A DNA stretch of 64,000 nucleotides from Centroberyx gerrardi (lineage: Eukaryota; Chordata; Actinopteri; Beryciformes; Berycidae), in assembly GCF_048128805.1 (NCBI RefSeq), contig NC_135998.1:21846063-21910062 (forward strand), in the 5' to 3' direction. The translations under genes and the position numbers were made by a program. Under the pieces are notes generated by a model. The model was not told the origin of the DNA. It made no database searches and saw nothing but the letters and a program-made list of their open reading frames with translations. Of this stretch, positions 23,894-47,608 are shown piece by piece. Position 1 is the stretch's first letter. Each line of letters opens with the position of its first letter.

Positions 23894-26800
23894 TGCGTTG
23901 ATCGCTCTGCGTGTTTTAGTTTTGGCCAACAGCCTTGGTTTGACAAGAGTGGGAATGCCATTACCAGAGCTGATCACACTATTTCTTTCCATTGTTGACT
24001 TTTTTTTTTGTGAGGACATTCTTTTGAGGCAAAGTAAAATAGCAGGCCCCTTTGTCCCTCACATATGAAATGATGTCATACTAAATGATTGTTACTCCAA
24101 TCTTAAAAGGAATAGTTCACACACAAATGAAATGTGGTCATTATCTACTCAGCCTCATGTCAGTCGAAAGACTGAAGTTTTCATGTCCACACATAACACA
24201 CAGCAACTTTGCTAGCGCTGCTCCATAAAGGACAAACTTAACCAGTGTTTCGACTGGCATGAGGGGGAGTAGATAATGACCAAATTTTGGTCGCTAGCTC
24301 GCTCTGTTCACCACTTTATGGGTCACATGTCCCGCAGGGAGTTAGACTGCAGACTCTCAAGCAGGAGACCAGAGTTTGATTCCCGGCAGTGACGCTTCCA
24401 CAAAACTCAACGTCGCGGAGCTGTTAGACTCTTAGTCTTGTTTTCAAAAGGCAGCTACTGTTAACTCTAAAAGGCAACTGCATACTTTCCACCATATTTA
24501 AATACGTTTTCAATATAGATTTAATGTTTTCTTTACTGCATTGTCCTTTTGCTATGGATAGACCTCCTATTAAGTTGGCAAATAATCATTTAAGCTCATA
24601 TGTTGGTCACTGTTATCCAAACATAGCTATTCCCCACACAGGCGCTTTATCTGGAACAACTGACTATTTCTTCAACTCTTTCACCAATAACATTTTATAA
24701 GTCAACTAATTGATTCTGGTCACTTACACACTTGCAATGACTTGATACAAAAAATTGGTTTTCAAGAATTTCACAAGGAATTTGATAACATGCTTACGGT
24801 TATAAAGCTGGCCAGTCACGTGCTACTGTGGTTCAACAAGTGATTTTCCCCATGTTAACCACCTGCCTAACTTCATTGTATTGTTGATTACAGACGACCT
24901 AGGTCAATTAGGCTTACTATTAGGCTTATTGTCTTATACAAAGCAAGGCTTTGTTTGCTTGCGAATGTTTCAACCTCTGTTGAAAAATATGCGCTTTTTA
25001 TCATCCAACATATACATTTCCATGACACCTACTACCCATAAGCCTTGCCAACTCCCGACTCATCACACGATCAGAACAGCCTACACTATTACACTCGTTC
25101 CACTGTCACTCCTGTCTCTCCTCAGCGACGATTTAAAAAAATAAATAAATAAAAAAAAAATTGACACAGCAGCTAGCTCTGTGCTCCGCAACAGCCCATA
25201 GTATCCTAAAACAGTTACACTTACAAGTCTGATCCACCGTTCTTTCAAGCATTCACTCTTGGGGAATCTGTAAAATGCTGTACATTTTTTACATTCCGGC
25301 ACAAAACCGGACAAAATTGTTGTCCTTTACCGAGCTACAGCTGTTATGTACACAGTCTTGTATCAATGTTTTTTGCTTGTTTTTCTCAAATTTCAAAATG
25401 GAGTTCCAATTTCGTTATCCATTACTTTTGCACTGCAAATTATCGGATTGATTGTGTGGAACCATATGGAACCAGCTATTTTGAAATCTGGGTACTACAA
25501 ATGATTGGCCAAAACATATTTGGAGCCTTGATAATGTTGGGATTACTACTAGCCAGCTCTATTCCAAACAGGCTCCTTGCGCTGTTGAAAAATAGGCCAG
25601 CCTTAAGACCTGTATGCCACCGGTAATGACTTGGGCAGTCGCACAATAAAATGGTCTCGGTATTTTAAATGGAAAAATTTAATAGCTTGATCAGAGAAAT
25701 AATGAGAAAGAAGTCTATCCTGCTGATATTTATAAATGGACCCCTATATTTGACAGTATAAAATGCAAACGTGCCTGAATCGGGCAACATAAAAATGCAA
25801 CTACAAATGCACTGAAAAGTCTCTTGCAAAAGTCTTAAGTGTTATCCATGTAATAATAACACTTCAAAATACATTTGTATTGTAAATGTAGACTGTTGCT
25901 TCTGCACCATGGAGCAACACTCTGTAGAACTCTATTGTAGAACTATCTTGTAATGTATTTGCAGTTAACTCTTCTGGACAAATGTGAAAATGGTATTGTG
26001 AGACTCTCACTTACTCTCATTTCAGATCTGTCCAATATGTGCTGCCTTGCCAGGAGGGGACCCCAACCACGTCACAGATGACTTTACAGCTCACCTCACA
26101 CTCGAACACAGAGCACCTAGAGATTTAATATCCTTTTGTGTATGCACGAGCATTAGTGCCTGCATTACCCAGACATGTTTACTTGCAATTGTTTATATGT
26201 GCAAAAAACATTGATCCTTTTGCACTTAGCTATTTGTGTATTTACCCTTAACGGTTCATGTTTATGATGAGTCCAGCAGTGTCCGGCATGTACGCAGGAT
26301 GTTCCACCCTGGACGAGGACTGGGCGGTCCCAGAGCACGCCGGACAAATATGCACTTTACTAGCGGCTCCACGGGGGGACTCTCCTCCTCTTCGCAAAGC
26401 TCCACATACACCCCCAGTAACAGGGAAGCTATGGACCCCATCGCAGGTGAGGATCAGGGGTTTGCTGTTATACTCTGCACATGGTACACTTCATAGAGGT
26501 GGGTTGGAGAGTTGCATGACTTTATTGAAACCTGACTTGGCTAAGAGTCCGGTCCACTCATTGGTACTGAGGCTACCCATCCTGGGGTTGACATAAACCT
26601 TCTCAGCCACTTGAGGCACTAAATTTTCACTTGTGCTATAGATGAACTCGCATCCAAATTGGGAAAATGATTTCCATGTAAAAATAAATTGTATATCCAT
26701 TGTGACAATTTTTGTAATTTAATTGGTCAACAAGACTTGTCAGCACTACATGTGTGTTGACACGTTTTTGTGAACACAGCAAGTCAAGAACAATACATGA

Positions 26801-29800
26801 TAGAAGCTTCATACTCGCACCACAGGTAACTATAACTCCTTAATGCTTAAAGATATGGAGTTCATATCAATACCACCTATGTGTTATGTCGAGGCAATGG
26901 AGGATTGATCTCACATGTAATGCAAAATCTTTCTACTTGGTTAGCTACAAGTAATTCACTTTTTCTACAACACTTGTCTGCAATCTGACACACCGAGCAA
27001 CATTGTTTCTTCATCGCCTCTCTTATTGATTCCTCTGTTCCACTTCGCTCCTCGTCTCTTGAATCTCTTTGGTTTTCTCTCACTTGTCTCCTAAGAGTTC
27101 AGCAGCTTGTCAAAGCTTGCGCTCAAAACTTTTCAACCAATCACGTCTTACCGGTGTAGTAGTGATGTCATGCCACCTACTGAAGAGCATACACTGATAA
27201 CACTCAGTTGCACAGAGAGAGCATGCTTATTTCTTTGACCCATGCAGTTGTGATGTTTGTTTTCTATTTTTTTTATTTATTCATTTTACCTGTTAGTTTG
27301 GGTAAATGACGATGCCACTTGTTTTAGGTAATTCGGCTACCATTAATGTTCAACACTGCCATCCCAAATACAATTTATTTTTTTTTATTTTTTATTTTTT
27401 TATTTTTATTTTTTTTCACAAAACCAAGGTTGAATTGCATGCATTTGATCCGCCTTAAAAATACAGGCAGCATGAATGCATACAAAGTCGATGAGGCAAA
27501 CGGAGCAAGATGGACACAACTTTGAATTTTGGGGAAGAGGCGTTATTTTTCAACTCTGTGAAAATCACCTGACGCAGTACAACGAAAGCCATCTGCACAA
27601 AAAGCTTAGAAAAGCTGGACTCCCCAAAGAAGACAGTTGTCATGCTGTTTAAGGCTGGTGCAAAAGGATTCAACTGCAAGCATGATGGAATAAAGGGAAA
27701 AAGAAAAGTTGGGTGCACAAAACTAAAAGGTGGACAAATTTAATACTGATAGATTTGATATTATACTTGGTCTTGGAGGCTTTTGTGTAATTTCCTGTTA
27801 AATATGTTTCCTTCATTATTGTTTGACACCAAAAATAAATAACCTGTATTGATTGGCCGGCCGATGACTGGAAATTAAATAAACGAAAGGGTGGTCTCTG
27901 ACTCTCTGCACAGTACTGTATACCATACTACATCATACATATACATATTATGTGTGTGTGACTAGGTCATATACTTCATATACATTGTTTACTACACCAT
28001 ATACATATTACACGTCATATACTACGTCATGTACTACATCCTATACCATACTACACACAAACACACTCAGGCCTATGGGCAAATTGGGGTCTTCAAATCA
28101 CTTGGCCTGCATGTCTTTGGACCTTCTGTTCTGTCAAGTGGAGTCATGTTGTCACATCAATTTTTTTTTGCTTATTTGTCAAGTCGAACAATCTAACTTG
28201 GAGTGAGGCGAACATTTCTGAACATATGGTAAAGCCGAAATGTTACAATATCTAAAGAAATGCCTCTGATCTTTCTAATATTATACAATTTGAGTGTCTG
28301 ACAATAATTATATGAAAATATAGACACAGTTGTGTATATTCACTGTGCATCATGCTTATTAAAGTTACCATGTCTTGGAAAAGCTCTGAGACTAAACACC
28401 TTGAAGGGGCTTAGATTGCTTGAATGACAAACCCTGTAGACTACATTTTATTGAAGACTGAAAAGAGGACCTGAACTGGTTGCACTTGCAATGAAACACT
28501 ATATGTGCAAAACTTCTTCTTCCCATGAGATTAGTTTTTCGGCTTTAATCCCTGGAAAAATGCAGACTAATGGAGTTGAATGTTCTGCTTTGCAGTCGTA
28601 GCCAACATGGATCCTATAGTTTTACATTTGGTGGCGACCCGTCTGTTCATGATGCAGTGGATATGTGTAGATCCTCGATTTCTTATTTTTCAGTGAGTCA
28701 TTTTCTTGTTTTGATATTATTTGATATCAGTGCATGGGCTCCGTCTCTTCTGCATTTCGCCTTTACAGTTGGTTACTTGTATTACTGTGTTTAATGTCGT
28801 ATCGTCGACGTTATAAACTTGGCCCTTTGTCTGACCTTCATTGACATTTCTTCTGGGAAGTATCTACAGTATGGTCTTTAAATCATGACTTATTTGGGAA
28901 CAACTAACGATGAGGCTCATTTTTGTCTCTCCTACTGCAGAGTTGTTGTCTCAGCTGTCAGGTGTGCGGCGTGCAGCAGGGGGGCAAATAAACTCATCAG
29001 GGCCTTCAGCATCCCAGCTACAACAGCTCCAGATGCAACTGCAGTTGGAGCGCCAGCAGGCGCAGGCGGCGCGGCAGCAGCTGGAGACGGGCCGCCACGC
29101 AACGCGACGTAGCAACAACCCGGGCAACATTGGCTCCACCATCCCCCCACCCAACGCAGCATCTGCCAACACGGCCACCGTGGTTGAAAGCAATCCCTCC
29201 TCCTCGTCCCACAGCTCCCAGTTCCTACTAGCACGGTGAGTCTGGCCGGTCAGCGGAATTTCTTGATTTTTGTAAACAACACATTGCTTTTCTTTTTTTT
29301 TTAACATGGTTGCAAAATGTTGACCCAGACATGAATATAGTTGTAATGCAGTATCTTTGGGTCTGCACTGTCAATATGCTGAAGTGCATTTTGATTGTAA
29401 TGATGTCTAATGTAATATTTTTTTATTAAAAGTTCAGTTGCAAAAATTGTTATTTAGTCAGGTAGATTATTGATAAAATCGTCAGATTAGTTCCTACTTA
29501 AAAGTCTGCTCAGCCCTGCGGATCTTCTCCAGAAACAATTGCATCTGTTGTTTTTTTTTCACATAATTCCATAGCAAGTCAAGCTCATATTGTCTTCCAC
29601 AACATCGCAGTCTTATAATAAAAGTCATTAATCCGGCTAGTTGTATTCCTCCTTTGTGGTTCCCTTCACACTTCGTCAACAGCATGACCAAGATCTTCTG
29701 ATTCGAGGAATCGCGTATCAACCAAATGCATTTGACCTAATAATTACCTTTTTCCGAAGGTTGAATGAACCCAAGATGTCGGAGGCAGAGCGGCAGCTGC

Positions 29801-30024
29801 TGGAAGGAGAGCGCGCCGACCGCAGCCTGTTTGTCCAGGAGCTTCTGTTGTCCACGCTGATGCACGAAGAGAGCTCCTCTTCGGACGAGGACGAGCGCCG
29901 AGACTTCGGCGACTTCGGAGCCATGGGTTGCGTGGATATCATGCCTTTAGATGTGGCATTGGAGAACCTTCAGCTTAGAGAGAGCAGCTCTACAAGGAAG
30001 GAGCCTCCACCGCCTCCTCTTTGA
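19880..30024 (+). CDS. kcmf1: KCMF1, ZZ-type zinc-finger E3 ubiquitin ligase (complete, 7 coding exons)
   Basis: RING-less ubiquitin ligase of the KCMF1 family (known partners include UBR4 and UBE2A). Exons: 19880-19895, 22506-22673, 22978-23117, 26026-26127, 26266-26446, 28941-29235, 29760-30024. They total 1167 nt, giving 388 residues against about 381 in human. The first exon codes only MSRHE plus one base; ATG has A at -3. Order: ZZ zinc finger with CDACLKGNFRGRRFKCLICY and CASCYESGA (residues ~8-55); a C2H2-like finger CPYCGKMGYTETSLQEHV; a second, ICPICAALPGGDPNHVTDDF; the conserved block VRHVRRMFHPGRGLGGPRAR; a glutamine-rich coiled coil (SASQLQQLQMQLQLERQQAQ); an Asn/Pro/Ser linker that differs from mammals; ADRSLFVQELLLSTL; an acidic SSSSDEDE stretch; and the C-terminus PPPPPL. 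Intron 4 has AT-AT ends and U12-type signals. Confidence 0.95.
22172..22230. repeat. Perfect 19-bp hairpin with duplicated arm in kcmf1 intron 1
   Basis: AAATATGCTACTTGAAATG (22172-22190), a 7-base loop, then the exact reverse complement (22198-22216). The last 14 bases of the second arm, CAAGTAGCATATTT, are repeated in tandem at 22217-22230. Confidence 0.9.
24135..24282. repeat. Foldback (MITE-like) element in kcmf1 intron 3
   Basis: Arms of about 35 bp at 24135-24169 and 24248-24282 are near-exact reverse complements (TGGTCATTATCTACTC ... CAGTCGAAA). The left flank AGGAATAGTTCAC resembles a widespread teleost MITE end. Confidence 0.75.
24320..24420 (+). repeat. tRNA-like (SINE) fragment
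   Basis: GAGTTAGACTGCAGACTC followed ~35 bases later by a good box B (AGTTTGATTCCC). It resembles a degraded tRNA-derived SINE head. No long tail was recognised. Confidence 0.4.
26128..26265 (+). other. kcmf1: U12-type intron with AT-AT ends (kcmf1 intron 4)
   Basis: The 138-nt intron starts with ATATCCTTTT, which is the U12 AT-type donor consensus. It has a CCTTAAC branch site at 26246-26252, 13-14 bases from the end, the spacing expected for U12 introns. The ends are fixed by the protein: APRDL before and DESSSVRHVRRMF after, both phase 0. The last two intron bases must therefore be AT. Using the AC at 26251-26252 would bring an in-frame TGA. Confidence 0.82.
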
Positions 30025-30457
30025 TGTCCGAGCATCAAGCAGACTGTGTCCCCTCTGCTGCAACTGCCAGTGATGGGCAGCAAAAGGCAGTCGTCCCCCT
30101 TTTTCTTTTTTCTCACAGTTTGTTTTTTGGTGATTGTAATTTCAGGCCTGTCACCATTTTTGTTACATTGTGAACAAAAATAAATGAGAGCAAGTGGGGT
30201 TAAAGTGCAAGTGAGTGCGCAATAGCAACTGAGCGAGCGAGAGAAGAGAAATATATATAAATATATATGAAGTTGATAATCAATTCCACATAACTTTTTT
30301 GCTTTATCAGGTAAACGTTACAGGTAGCTGTGGCAGACCTTTGCTTCCTGTGACACGCAAACGGCTCTCCTTATAAATACTCCACATTCAAAACTGAAGA
30401 GGGCGTCGGCTCCTCTGATGAAGCTGCTGTGTGTATTTATGACTATTAATAAATAAA
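30025..30457 (+). terminator. kcmf1: kcmf1 3'UTR with polyadenylation signals
   Basis: It follows the TGA at 30022-30024. AATAAA-type hexamers occur near 30178 and as an overlapping pair at 30448-30457. A longer form using signals near 31390 cannot be excluded. Confidence 0.55.
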
Positions 30458-33400
30458 AAGTGCTTGGATGGTTTACCATAACTACTGCATGCAGTTATTT
30501 GCAGCGTGCATGATTTTTAATGACCTTGTCATTAAAATGGAAAAAAATATCCCAAAGCTTTCAACTGTTTTTAAAGGGTTATTTCAAACATGATGACAAA
30601 TTTGAGTAGTTTACAAAACTGACATGCTGAAATTGAACTCTAACAATATATTTTGTTAGCTTTTTTTTTTGTTTGTTTGTTTTTTTGCTTTTTTAAATAG
30701 TAAAGACAAAACAATTGGATTTTGCAGTAGCTTCTGAAGAAATGCTGCAATGTGTCTGTCTCTCAGCTCCAGATTTGCCCTTTCTTTGTGACATTGCTGT
30801 CTGAATATATCGATCGCTGCGCTAACGGCAGCAGAACTACTAAAGAGAACTTTAACCAGTCTGTTTTCACATGGCAGATGAATACTAGGAACAGAAAAAA
30901 ACTAGAGCTCGCCTCTGAATTTTTCCTAGATGTTGATGTTTTAGTGATAAGCTGTGTAAACACCTATATAGTTTCTAATTTATGAACAACTACAGAAGAC
31001 CTACTCTGTCCATTGCTCCATCGCACTATTTTCTGTCATTCATTCTCTGCTTATGTATAGGCCCAGTCTCAGACCACCTGCTTTAGATAACTTTTAGGAC
31101 TTTCTTTGCTGGGGAACAGGAGCTTGAGACTTTCCACATTGCAGAGATGTTTTTTAACTTTTAAAGAGAAGACATTCTTATTTTCTCCGCTAAGGATAGC
31201 ACTTTCTATTTATTCGTTTATTATTTTCTGATTCTTTTGAGCCTTGATATGAATCATGCCACCTCCATGCCTATACTTTTACCCTCTATGTAAAATACAA
31301 TGAGATGTATATTGAATTTGTGCGTTAACTTTCATAATGGTTCTAAGACATGGGCAGACTTTGTTTTTTTTAAATGTAAATTTAGAATACAATAAAAACA
31401 AACTGCGCACAGCTTTTGATGAAACCAAGAGCCCATCACATCTTGCACTTTGTGTTGTTTTGATTCCTCGGATGTATATTTGTGTGGGGTTGGCATGCTG
31501 ACGTGTGGATCGCACACCCTGACGGTTCAAAATTGCTTTCATCATGAGTACTTCTTTAAACTTACTATTTACTGCAGGACAGCAACTGAACATAGCATTG
31601 TGCATCCTTGCATTATTAATGGCAGGTGAACACCCAGTCAGACTTGTAGCTTGTGTGTGTACCAGCCCGGGCTCAACCACGTCCCACAGACAGGACTTCA
31701 CCACAGTCATGACGGAGCTGCAGCCTGCCACAAACACTGCAGTACACCAAGGTAGGCTACATACCAAGCACCTTAAAACACTTTCAATCTGTGAACTTGT
31801 GTAGGTGTGCATATGTGTCGATGGTGACACTACAACACACACAAGCACATACACCCCTACCTGCCCGCAATATCCTTCCCTAAGAACAGTCAAAGAACTG
31901 TTGGTATTGATCTGTCCAAGTGTGTGTGTGTGTGTGTGTGCATGAGGCCTTTTAGGGCAGCTGTCCTTGTCACTCCTCAGAGGTTATTGTTAGAAACAAA
32001 TGGTGCCCTTGGGATACCTTTCACAGCCAGAGCTGCTGGTTCTTTTTAAAGTAGCCAACCACCATAAGCAGTGGTGAGAGACATATCAAATATCAATCGC
32101 ACCATAAGAGAAGATCTTCCATTATGTGGTGTTCAGATTGCCCAACAGTCTTTGGAGGGGACGAGCTATTGGATGGACTAATAAAGGCAAACTCTCTCTA
32201 AAGACTTTCTATGGGACAATAACTATGACTGACACAAATAATATTTAGCTTACTGAATCTGTGAAGGTAACATATTGTAATTCAAAAGAAACATATAAAC
32301 ATATAGCCTCCTCATCCAACCTTCTTCTGGTTGGGTGCTCTGCTAAAACCTACAAACCAACTGAAATTGTAATTCGAAATTATGTGAACGGAGACATTAA
32401 GAATACAAAGCATATTGTAAGACATACCACCTTTATTAAATGCACAGTATCACAAGGAACATTTCCATTAATTGCGGATAAGCTACTCACATGATGCACA
32501 AAGCATTGAATTGATTGATAGAACTGACTGATTAAAGCAGGATTAAATCTGCCAGGAGAGTGCACACGCACACACTCTTGCGTACAGATGTGTGCACACA
32601 CACACACACCTTCTCCGAGACATAACTCACACACGCAAACACATACACACTCTCTTTCTTTGTATTCACACAGTAAGTAAAACTTGTTATCTGCACAGGG
32701 ATGAAAACTGTAATCCTTTTTATCATATATTTACAAAAGAATCATTGATTCCCCCCCCCCCCCTCCCCCAAAGATAGATTACATTCAAAAAAGGTCCCAA
32801 CCCCTCTAGATTACATTCAAAATAATATACTATTCATGATGCAAAGTCACAGTTATTCATCTGAAAGAGGATCAAAATAGGCTACAGTCAGTCAGAGGTG
32901 AGTGGTGGTGTAGACCGGGAGGTTACCTTTGACCTCCTTGCCATCGGCCACATGTCTGCTGGGACACCTGTCAGCTAGGAGAGATCCTGACGTTTCTATC
33001 AGATCCAGAGTCTATGGTCCTCCCACGCAGACAGACAGCATCTCACACAACCTCTATGTAAACTCCCCATCACAGTGGAGAGGAAAGAGGAGAGAAGATT
33101 TTTTTTTCATAGAGAAAAACACATTGTTCAAAGAAAGTCCTCTGCAGATCAAAAGTTGCCAAAAAAGGATTGTATTCTCACTGTTATTATGAACGAGCAC
33201 AAAGAAATTATACAATTTAGCACAAATAAAATTGTATTTACATATAGTATGTATTGCCAGTGGCCCATAACACATTATCTTCAATAGATGTCACACAGTT
33301 TTGACATGATACCTGTTTAAAACAGATTATACTATTAAACATAGCCTACTATTCATATAGACAAATATCAGAACTGTACAGAATGGACAGCAATTTATAT

Positions 33401-35841
33401 ACAGCAGACACGTGACTATATTGTACAGAACTGACAAGTGCTGTAATAAAAAAGAGATAAAGAAACAGACTGACATTTTCATCAAGGACATTGTGTCAAA
33501 GTAAGATTTGCCTCAGTCATGACCAACATAGCAAGGGTCAAATTCTGTTGTTGAGCAAAAAGGGCAGCACACTGGTTCGAGGCGGAGTGGTCAATTCTGA
33601 GCACGGGCGCTCAGATGTGCATTTGGGGGCCTCGTTAAATAACAGTACAAAGTGCACTTAACCTATTGTTTCAGTAATGAGCATTACTGCTCTATGCCTC
33701 CATATGGAAATACATCATGGTTATTATGAGCAGGAGTAGTTGTTGCCATTTTTGCAAAGATGAATACAGTAGTTGTAGATACTTAGCACACCACACTTGC
33801 AGAGCATAACTGCATTAATGTTTGGCCCTTATTGTATCTTTTTCATCTCAAGAAAAGAGGCCTTTTGAGGATAATTAGGAAAAAATAACTAGTAGAAAGC
33901 AATCTTAAAGCATTTTTTCAAGCATTAAGGTCCCCTGCCTTGACATATGTGCCTCACTACTGATGCTATTACTACCCAAGGTTAGCAGTAGTATCAGTCG
34001 TCACTTGCCTGATTGGGGCTTAGAGAGATGAAAGCTCCTCTGGGACACTTTATGGGCAATCAGACTCTTGATTATTTTACTTCTGTTCCTTAGCCTACAA
34101 TATAGAGTTCAAGATCTACTGTATTAGATCACAGATCATCAAAAGTACAATCTTGCAATGTAAACAAATAAACAGCAACTTCAGTGCATACAAAACCAAA
34201 ATGTTTAGAATAAGGGAATTCCACTAGTAAATCTCAGTATATTTAACCCAAAGTAAACAGCATCAGATACCCTGTCATTTCCCCTTAGAAATTAGGCAAA
34301 AATAAACATGACACCACAAAGTCCTTCATTTCTTCTTCTCTTGACAAATCATCAACAATCTCAGTCTCATCAACACCCACAACATTTGAAAATCTGTCTT
34401 TGAAATGTACACAAAACCACGTCATTTTACAGATATATGGGCCACCAAACAAGAAAGATTTGCTCAATGACATTGCTGGTGAATGCGCAAAAAACAGTAA
34501 TTGTGACAGTATTGTGCTCATCTTTTAAGATGGGCACAGCTTAACACCACCCGGTCCTCATTCACTGTGCTTTAGATACATCAAATTAAGACTTGTGAAA
34601 TGAGTAGTGCACTCCAACAACATTCAAAACACTGCTTTCTAAAGAGAGATGACCTTGAGTAGCTATAATAAAATATAATCAGATATTTACAAAAAAGATG
34701 ACTGATGATGATGGTATTATTTAAAAAAAAAAAAAGAAAAAATGTGTCAAACAGAGTATATACTATGTGCCCATGTCTTTTAAAACCCAAACCTTGCTTT
34801 TACACTGAGAAGTCCATCGGTAGGCTTTAGTAGGCTATATCAGACTGAGGCGTCTATATGAAATATACTATGCTTCACGCAATTTTCTCTGTTTTTTTTT
34901 TATTATATGTATATAATATGCACATATCTATCTGAACACGCAGAAGGCTCAACAGAGTTGTGCTAATGAACGGCTCATACTTTTTGAGATGAACAGGAAA
35001 ACCCCAAGAGCTCCGTGGAGTCAGTCCAAAAACTAGAGATTTAAATCTATAACTTGGTATGAAAACACAAAGTCAAGAGTCCCTGTCAACAAATAGATAT
35101 TCCCTAAAATAATAAAATAGTCTGTGACACGTAAAAGCAGTAGCTTATGCCTTAACTTAATAACTTAAGTTTACCTCTCATGTCTCAACAGACTATGTTG
35201 CTCTGTACGACATTCTTCTTGAATGAGAAGACAAAGCTGTATCTATACAGTTGTGTCCACACACGGTCCATGATGGCGAGACACATAATTTTCCCTTTGT
35301 TCATCCCCAGCAAATACGGTATACAAGAGTATGATCATTTACTGCAATGAATGTAGATAGAAAACCTTTTCATAAAGCCAGACCAGTGACAAAAATAACC
35401 CGAGGTTACCTATTATTGGGTTTCATTTATTTGATGTGTTTAGCATATTTTGTAAGAGTTTAGGTGTGTTGATGGTTTGGATAGCTTCATAATCCTGTAT
35501 GCATTTGGTTTCGATTGGTGAAACATGCCTCAGTAAAGTCTTCAAATGGATAAGGAAAGGAAAGGGAAAAAAAAAAAAAAACACTCAAAATTTAAGGCTT
35601 TTGTCGATGTAATGAAGACACAGACAATAGCATTTACAATAACATTTACAGCCAGGTACTGTACACAGACGCAGGCGCTCACACACTCACACGCTCACGC
35701 GCTCACACACGCGCTCCTTCATTTTCCTCTCTCCCTCTATCTCATACATGTGCAGAGATACGCACAAACACATCGCCACACACACACACACAAAGCCCCA
35801 GCTCACGCATACGCATGCTCGCGCACACACACACTCGCAAA
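30458..35841. other. Convergent spacer and 3'UTR territory of kcmf1 and ntrk2
   Basis: No additional coding exon is recognised. It must contain the ntrk2 3'UTR on the minus strand, whose end I cannot place; TTTATT (AATAAA on the minus strand) occurs at several points, for example near 34899 and 35427. It also holds a (GT)n at 31920-31940, a C run near 32752-32763 and AT-rich single-copy DNA. The longest frame (31279-31893, minus) has no family resemblance. Confidence 0.6.
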
Positions 35842-45965
<10,124 letters not shown>

Positions 45966-46550
45966 CGCAGGTCCAATGATATCCCACGAATCCCCCAACA
46001 GAATTTGGTCAAATTGAATTATTGTAAGATTTCCTCCGTCGTTGCCTTTATCTCGCCAAGTTAATCCTTTCAACTCCGCAGAAAAAGACTACGCCGTCGG
46101 TCAGGAATGCGCAGAGCCCACGGTTTTAATATCAAGATGCCATGGACTGGCCTTCCCGTCTCCGCAGAGCTGGTATCACACTACTGCATATCGATGCCGT
46201 GAAGCAAGGTGTCAAGTGGTCCGTCCTGGTGCTGCTGTCTCACTCGTCTATCTCGGGCACAGACTATTCGCCTCTGCCTTGTAAAACAAATATGAGGTGT
46301 TCCAGATGTTTAGTGATCAATAAGCTAGACCCCTGCGGGTGATTCTTCATATGTATGGTGATGGGGAGGAAAATAAGAGAGACTGCACAGTGGAGTAAGG
46401 ATGCGTGGTGATGCTGCGTGTGTAGGGAGGCAGGCTACCTGCATCCGTCTATCGATTATCGCTGAGGACGAGCGCATCTCCCCCAGCCATCACTGGAATT
46501 GGGTTTATATGAGAGATGGTTGCGATGGTTGCCACAACGAGACACATTGC
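45966..46550 (-). promoter_or_regulatory. ntrk2: ntrk2 5'UTR and proximal upstream region
   Basis: Mixed-composition DNA with several CpGs directly upstream of the start codon. An in-frame upstream ATG at 46073 extends the frame, but the chosen start has the stronger family match. The transcription start and any 5' non-coding exon are not resolved. Confidence 0.45.
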
Positions 46551-47608
46551 TGACAGGTTATAATGAGGAATTCGTTTGACCAATTAATATTTTGTTCATG
46601 CAACAAAAAGCCAAGCAACTGCAGTCGTGTTAGCCTATACCCAAATGGCCAATGTGGGTCACCTGCCTCATTTGTGGCGGGCATAACAACAATATCGATG
46701 TCAATTCATGTGTTGTTATTTATCTTAGTTACTCTGAATCTGAAGCCATGCGTTGGATGATAGCAGCGCTTTTTCAGCACCACCACTGTTGTACGGGTAG
46801 CCATTAGGCCTATAGTGTGACGTACGGTTGACGCACAAGACGGGATGCATCTATGAAAAATAATTACCTATACTATGTCTGCAAGCTTCAACTGGGTTTC
46901 ACTCCAATCAGTGTACTATACAGGAGCTAGAGTTGGAAAAACACTTTACTATTAATTAAAAAAGTCATGTTAAATGGAATAAAAATGTCACAATAATAAT
47001 AACTAAATATGGTCTATTTTATTTCTTTTTTTTTTTTTTAATCTTTCCATTATTTTCATATGTCTATTCTGTCTCAGGGAAATATTAGTAGTTATTCTGT
47101 CAGTGTTGCTAAAGACCATCTGTTTAAATTTACTTTGATTTAGGGAACTCATCCTATAACCTTGAAATTCAACAATCCATTGTAAGAATGTCTGATGGTT
47201 TTATTTATAGCACTGGGGTATTGGGGCGAACAGGCCATGGCAGCTTTTGATCCAAGTTTGTGACAGCTTAGGAAGTCTTATAAAATGCATTTGATTGAGT
47301 TGGGCTAAAGCATTTGACCAACAATATTTGGGTGCTGACTTGTGCTGCATTGTTGTTGTGTTGTTGTGTTCAGCCTCACCAATATAGGTAACAAGTTGGT
47401 CCTTGATCTTCTGACCAAATGCCAAGTCTAACTCTAAGAGTTCTTGTGCAGTAGCCACATGTTAGCTAAACATCAACACAACAACTGGTAATATGTTTCA
47501 AAATGATCAAATAAATCCTGTTTACCAGCGGATTCCTAAATTTCACTCATAATGAGGAGGCATACTCAGCTAGGGCACATGATCTATGACACAGCCTGGA
47601 TGGTTAGT

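Noticed and set aside
27455..27718. Possible small gene in kcmf1 intron 5
   Set aside because: No domain, no splice support and AT-rich flanks; likely an unrecognised repeat.
31279..31893. 204-residue open frame on the minus strand downstream of kcmf1
   Set aside because: No recognisable domain, composition typical of AT-rich and CA-repeat DNA, and no splice or family support.
46772..46790. RE1/NRSF silencer near ntrk2 (TTCAGCACC)
   Set aside because: Only the left half-site matches; the right half (GGACAG type) is absent.
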